Shown: positions 6,810 through 8,589 of the stretch, one piece after another
Position numbering within the stretch: position 1 is the first letter of the stretch
Layout: each line of letters starts with the position of its first letter
Source: CAYOVG01 sp964407285
GTDB taxonomy: Bacteria > Desulfobacterota > Syntrophobacteria > Syntrophobacterales > Syntrophobacteraceae
Assembly (NCBI GenBank): GCA_964407285.1
Contig: CAYOVG010000309.1
Span: forward strand, 1 to 8,589
Length of the DNA stretch: 8,589 nucleotides
Direction: 5' to 3'
Notes under the pieces: model-generated
Told to the model about the DNA's origin: nothing
The model's database searches: none
The model's input: the letters and a program-made list of their open reading frames with translations, nothing else
Translations under genes and position numbers: made by a program

Positions 6810-8589
6810 CTACCCATCTCTTCTATCCCTGCCGCCCGAATCGGGAATCGTCAGGGTCGGCTTGATCTCCTGGAGTTCATAGGCTTCCACGATATCGTCG
6901 AGCTTCACGTCGTTGAAATTTTCCAGGGACACACCGCACTCGAACCCTGCCTTGACTTCCTTCGCATCGTCCTTGAAGCGCCTGAGCGAGAGGATCTTGC
7001 CGTCGTAGACGACCACTCCGTCCCGCAGTATCCTCGCCTTGCCGTTTCGCTCCAGCCGTCCTTCATTGACGTGGGAACCCGCGATGGTCCCAACCTTGGG
7101 AACGTGGAAAATCTGGATCACCTTCGCGCGGCCGATGACGTTTTCCTTGTACTCCGGTTCGAGCATACCGACCATGGCGTCCTTGATATCGTTCATGAGC
7201 TGGTAGATGATATCGTAGTAGCGTACGTCGACGTGCTCCTGGTCGGCCAGTTCCTGCACCTTGCCGTCCGAGCGGACATTGAACCCGATGACGATCGCGT
7301 TGGACGCGGAAGCCAGCATGATGTCCGTTTCCGTAACGGCTCCGGTGGCGCTGTGAATCAGGTTGACCTTGACCTCGGGAGTCGAGAGCTTGTTGAGCGA
7401 CTCGCTGATGGCTTCCATGGAACCCTGGACATCGGTCTTGAGGATGATGTTGAGTTCCTTGATTTCGCCTTCCTGGATCTGCTCGTAGAGCCTCTCCAGG
7501 GTGATCTTGCTGGTGCGGGAGAGTTCCTTTTCCCGTTGCTTCAGGAGGCGATGCTCTCCGACCACCTTGGCCTGCTTTTCGTCGGCGACCACGGCAAAGT
7601 CGTCGCCCGCATTGGGAACGCCGGAAAGGCCGAGGACCTCGACGGGCATCGCCGGACCGGCTTCCTCGAGCCTCTGGCCGCGGTCGTTGAACATGTTCCT
7701 CACACGCCCGTGCTGCACGCCGCACACATACGCGTCGCCGGTCCTGAGGGTGCCTTCCTGGACCAGGATGGTGGCAACGGGGCCGCGTCCCCTGTCGAGC
7801 TTCGCTTCGATGACCCTGCCGCGCGCCGCCTTTTTGGGGCTCGCTTTGAGTTCCATCAGTTCCGCCTGCAGGAGCACCATTTCCAGGAGGTCCTCGATGC
7901 CTATCTTCTTCTTGGCCGAAACCTCCACCATGGTGACGTTGCCGCCCCACTCCTCGGGAAGGAGTCCCTGCTCGGACAGCTCCCTCTTGACCCTGTCCAG
8001 ATTGGCGCCGGGTTTGTCGATCTTGTTGATCGCCACGATAATGGGTACGCCCGCCGCCTTTGAATGGTTGATGGCCTCGATCGTTTGCTGCATCACGCCG
8101 TCGTCGGCCGCCACCACGAGGATGACGATGTCCGTAACCTTGGCTCCCCTTGCGCGCATGGCGGTAAACGCCTCATGGCCGGGGGTGTCGAGGAAAACGA
8201 CCTGCCCCTTCTCCAGCTTCACATCGTAGGCTCCGATGTGCTGGGTGATTCCGCCGGCTTCCCCTCCGATTACGTTCGTATGGCGAATGGCGTCCAGCAA
8301 AGAGGTTTTCCCATGATCGACGTGGCCCATGACGGTAACGACGGGCGGTCTCGGAACCATGTCCTCGGGGCGGTCTTCCTGCTCCAGGATGATCTCGTCC
8401 TCTTCGAAACCGACCTTCTCGACCTCGAAGTCGAACTCGGACGCCACCAGCGCCGCGCTGTCGAAATCGATGGCCTGGTTGAGGTTCGCCGGCAAGCCGA
8501 GAACCAGGAGCTTCTTGATGATTTCGGCCGCCTTGACGCCCATCTGCTTGGCGAGGTTCGCCACCGTGATGGCCTCGTCGATCTTCACC
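6810..8589 (-). CDS. infB: Translation initiation factor IF-2 (5' end outside window)
   Basis: Cytoplasmic GTPase that places fMet-tRNA on the 30S subunit and promotes 50S joining. The visible 592 residues begin inside the protein: the first codon (GTG at 8588) lies in an IF2_N-type helical region (residues 1-50, VANLAKQMGVKAAEIIKKL), so it is probably an internal valine and the true start is upstream of the window. The GTPase signatures are complete: G1 GHVDHGKTS (88-96), the switch I threonine in GGITQH (112-117), G3 DTPGH (134-138), G4 NKID (188-191) and G5 SAK (224-226). Domain II (from about 255) and the C-terminal fMet-tRNA-binding region follow. The reading frame is intact to a TAG stop. 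The last dozen or so residues (TIPDSGGRDRRDG) run past where IF-2 usually ends (…EIKxTL). The family assignment is certain; only the start is missing. Confidence 0.98.
   Translation of the reverse strand, partial: VKIDEAITVANLAKQMGVKAAEIIKKLLVLGLPANLNQAIDFDSAALVASEFDFEVEKVGFEEDEIILEQEDRPEDMVPRPPVVTVMGHVDHGKTSLLDAIRHTNVIGGEAGGITQHIGAYDVKLEKGQVVFLDTPGHEAFTAMRARGAKVTDIVILVVAADDGVMQQTIEAINHSKAAGVPIIVAINKIDKPGANLDRVKRELSEQGLLPEEWGGNVTMVEVSAKKKIGIEDLLEMVLLQAELMELKASPKKAARGRVIEAKLDRGRGPVATILVQEGTLRTGDAYVCGVQHGRVRNMFNDRGQRLEEAGPAMPVEVLGLSGVPNAGDDFAVVADEKQAKVVGEHRLLKQREKELSRTSKITLERLYEQIQEGEIKELNIILKTDVQGSMEAISESLNKLSTPEVKVNLIHSATGAVTETDIMLASASNAIVIGFNVRSDGKVQELADQEHVDVRYYDIIYQLMNDIKDAMVGMLEPEYKENVIGRAKVIQIFHVPKVGTIAGSHVNEGRLERNGKARILRDGVVVYDGKILSLRRFKDDAKEVKAGFECGVSLENFNDVKLDDIVEAYELQEIKPTLTIPDSGGRDRRDG

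Noticed and set aside
7071..8063. A 330-codon plus-strand frame opposite infB
   Set aside because: Antisense shadow of a highly conserved GTPase; composition follows from infB codon bias and no family is recognised.

Overview
The window reads as one stretch of bacterial core chromosome. All seven protein genes lie on the minus strand. In transcription order (high to low coordinates) they are infB (5' part outside the window), a YlxP/DUF503 gene, rbfA, a DHH-family nrnA-like gene, truB, rpsO, pnp, and an M16 zinc-peptidase gene. This is the well-known translation/RNA-metabolism cluster, also seen in Bacillus (infB-ylxP-rbfA-truB-...-rpsO-pnpA-...-ymxG). A DHH phosphoesterase here sits between rbfA and truB. 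The GC-rich codon use, the protein sequences, this gene order and a Pseudomonas-like/deltaproteobacterial REP-type hairpin suggest a Desulfobacterota (former Deltaproteobacteria) genome, perhaps Syntrophobacter-like. That assignment is inference from memory of these families, not a search result.

Layout: 8589-6810 is IF-2 from its second N-terminal region to the C-terminus. 6809-6613 is a 197-base gap packed with inverted repeats, including a REP-like hairpin. 6612-6322 is YlxP. 6321-6229 is a gap with a GGGAATC-type direct repeat. 6228-5872 is RbfA. 5885-4899 is the NrnA-like protein, overlapping rbfA by 14 bases. TruB follows, starting at 4828 or 4897 and ending at 3917. A short AT-rich gap holds a candidate rpsO promoter. 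3866-3597 is S15 (GTG start preferred). An 80-base pnp leader follows, then PNPase at 3516-1408. The pnp-M16 gap holds a perfect 16-bp hairpin. 1319-51 is the M16 peptidase, and 42-1 is a GCAACCC heptamer array running off the window edge.

Functionally the genes join translation initiation (IF-2), 30S maturation (RbfA), tRNA U55 modification (TruB), a ribosomal protein (S15), RNA decay to short oligos (PNPase) and a likely nanoRNase that clears the last oligonucleotides (NrnA). The peptidase is the odd one out but is a common neighbour of pnp.

I see no mobile-element gene, CRISPR array, tRNA/rRNA or defence system. The coding content is ordinary. What deserves a second look is the intergenic DNA: REP-like, palindromic and heptameric repeats in nearly every gap larger than about 80 bases, plus internal regulatory signals around rpsO and pnp.
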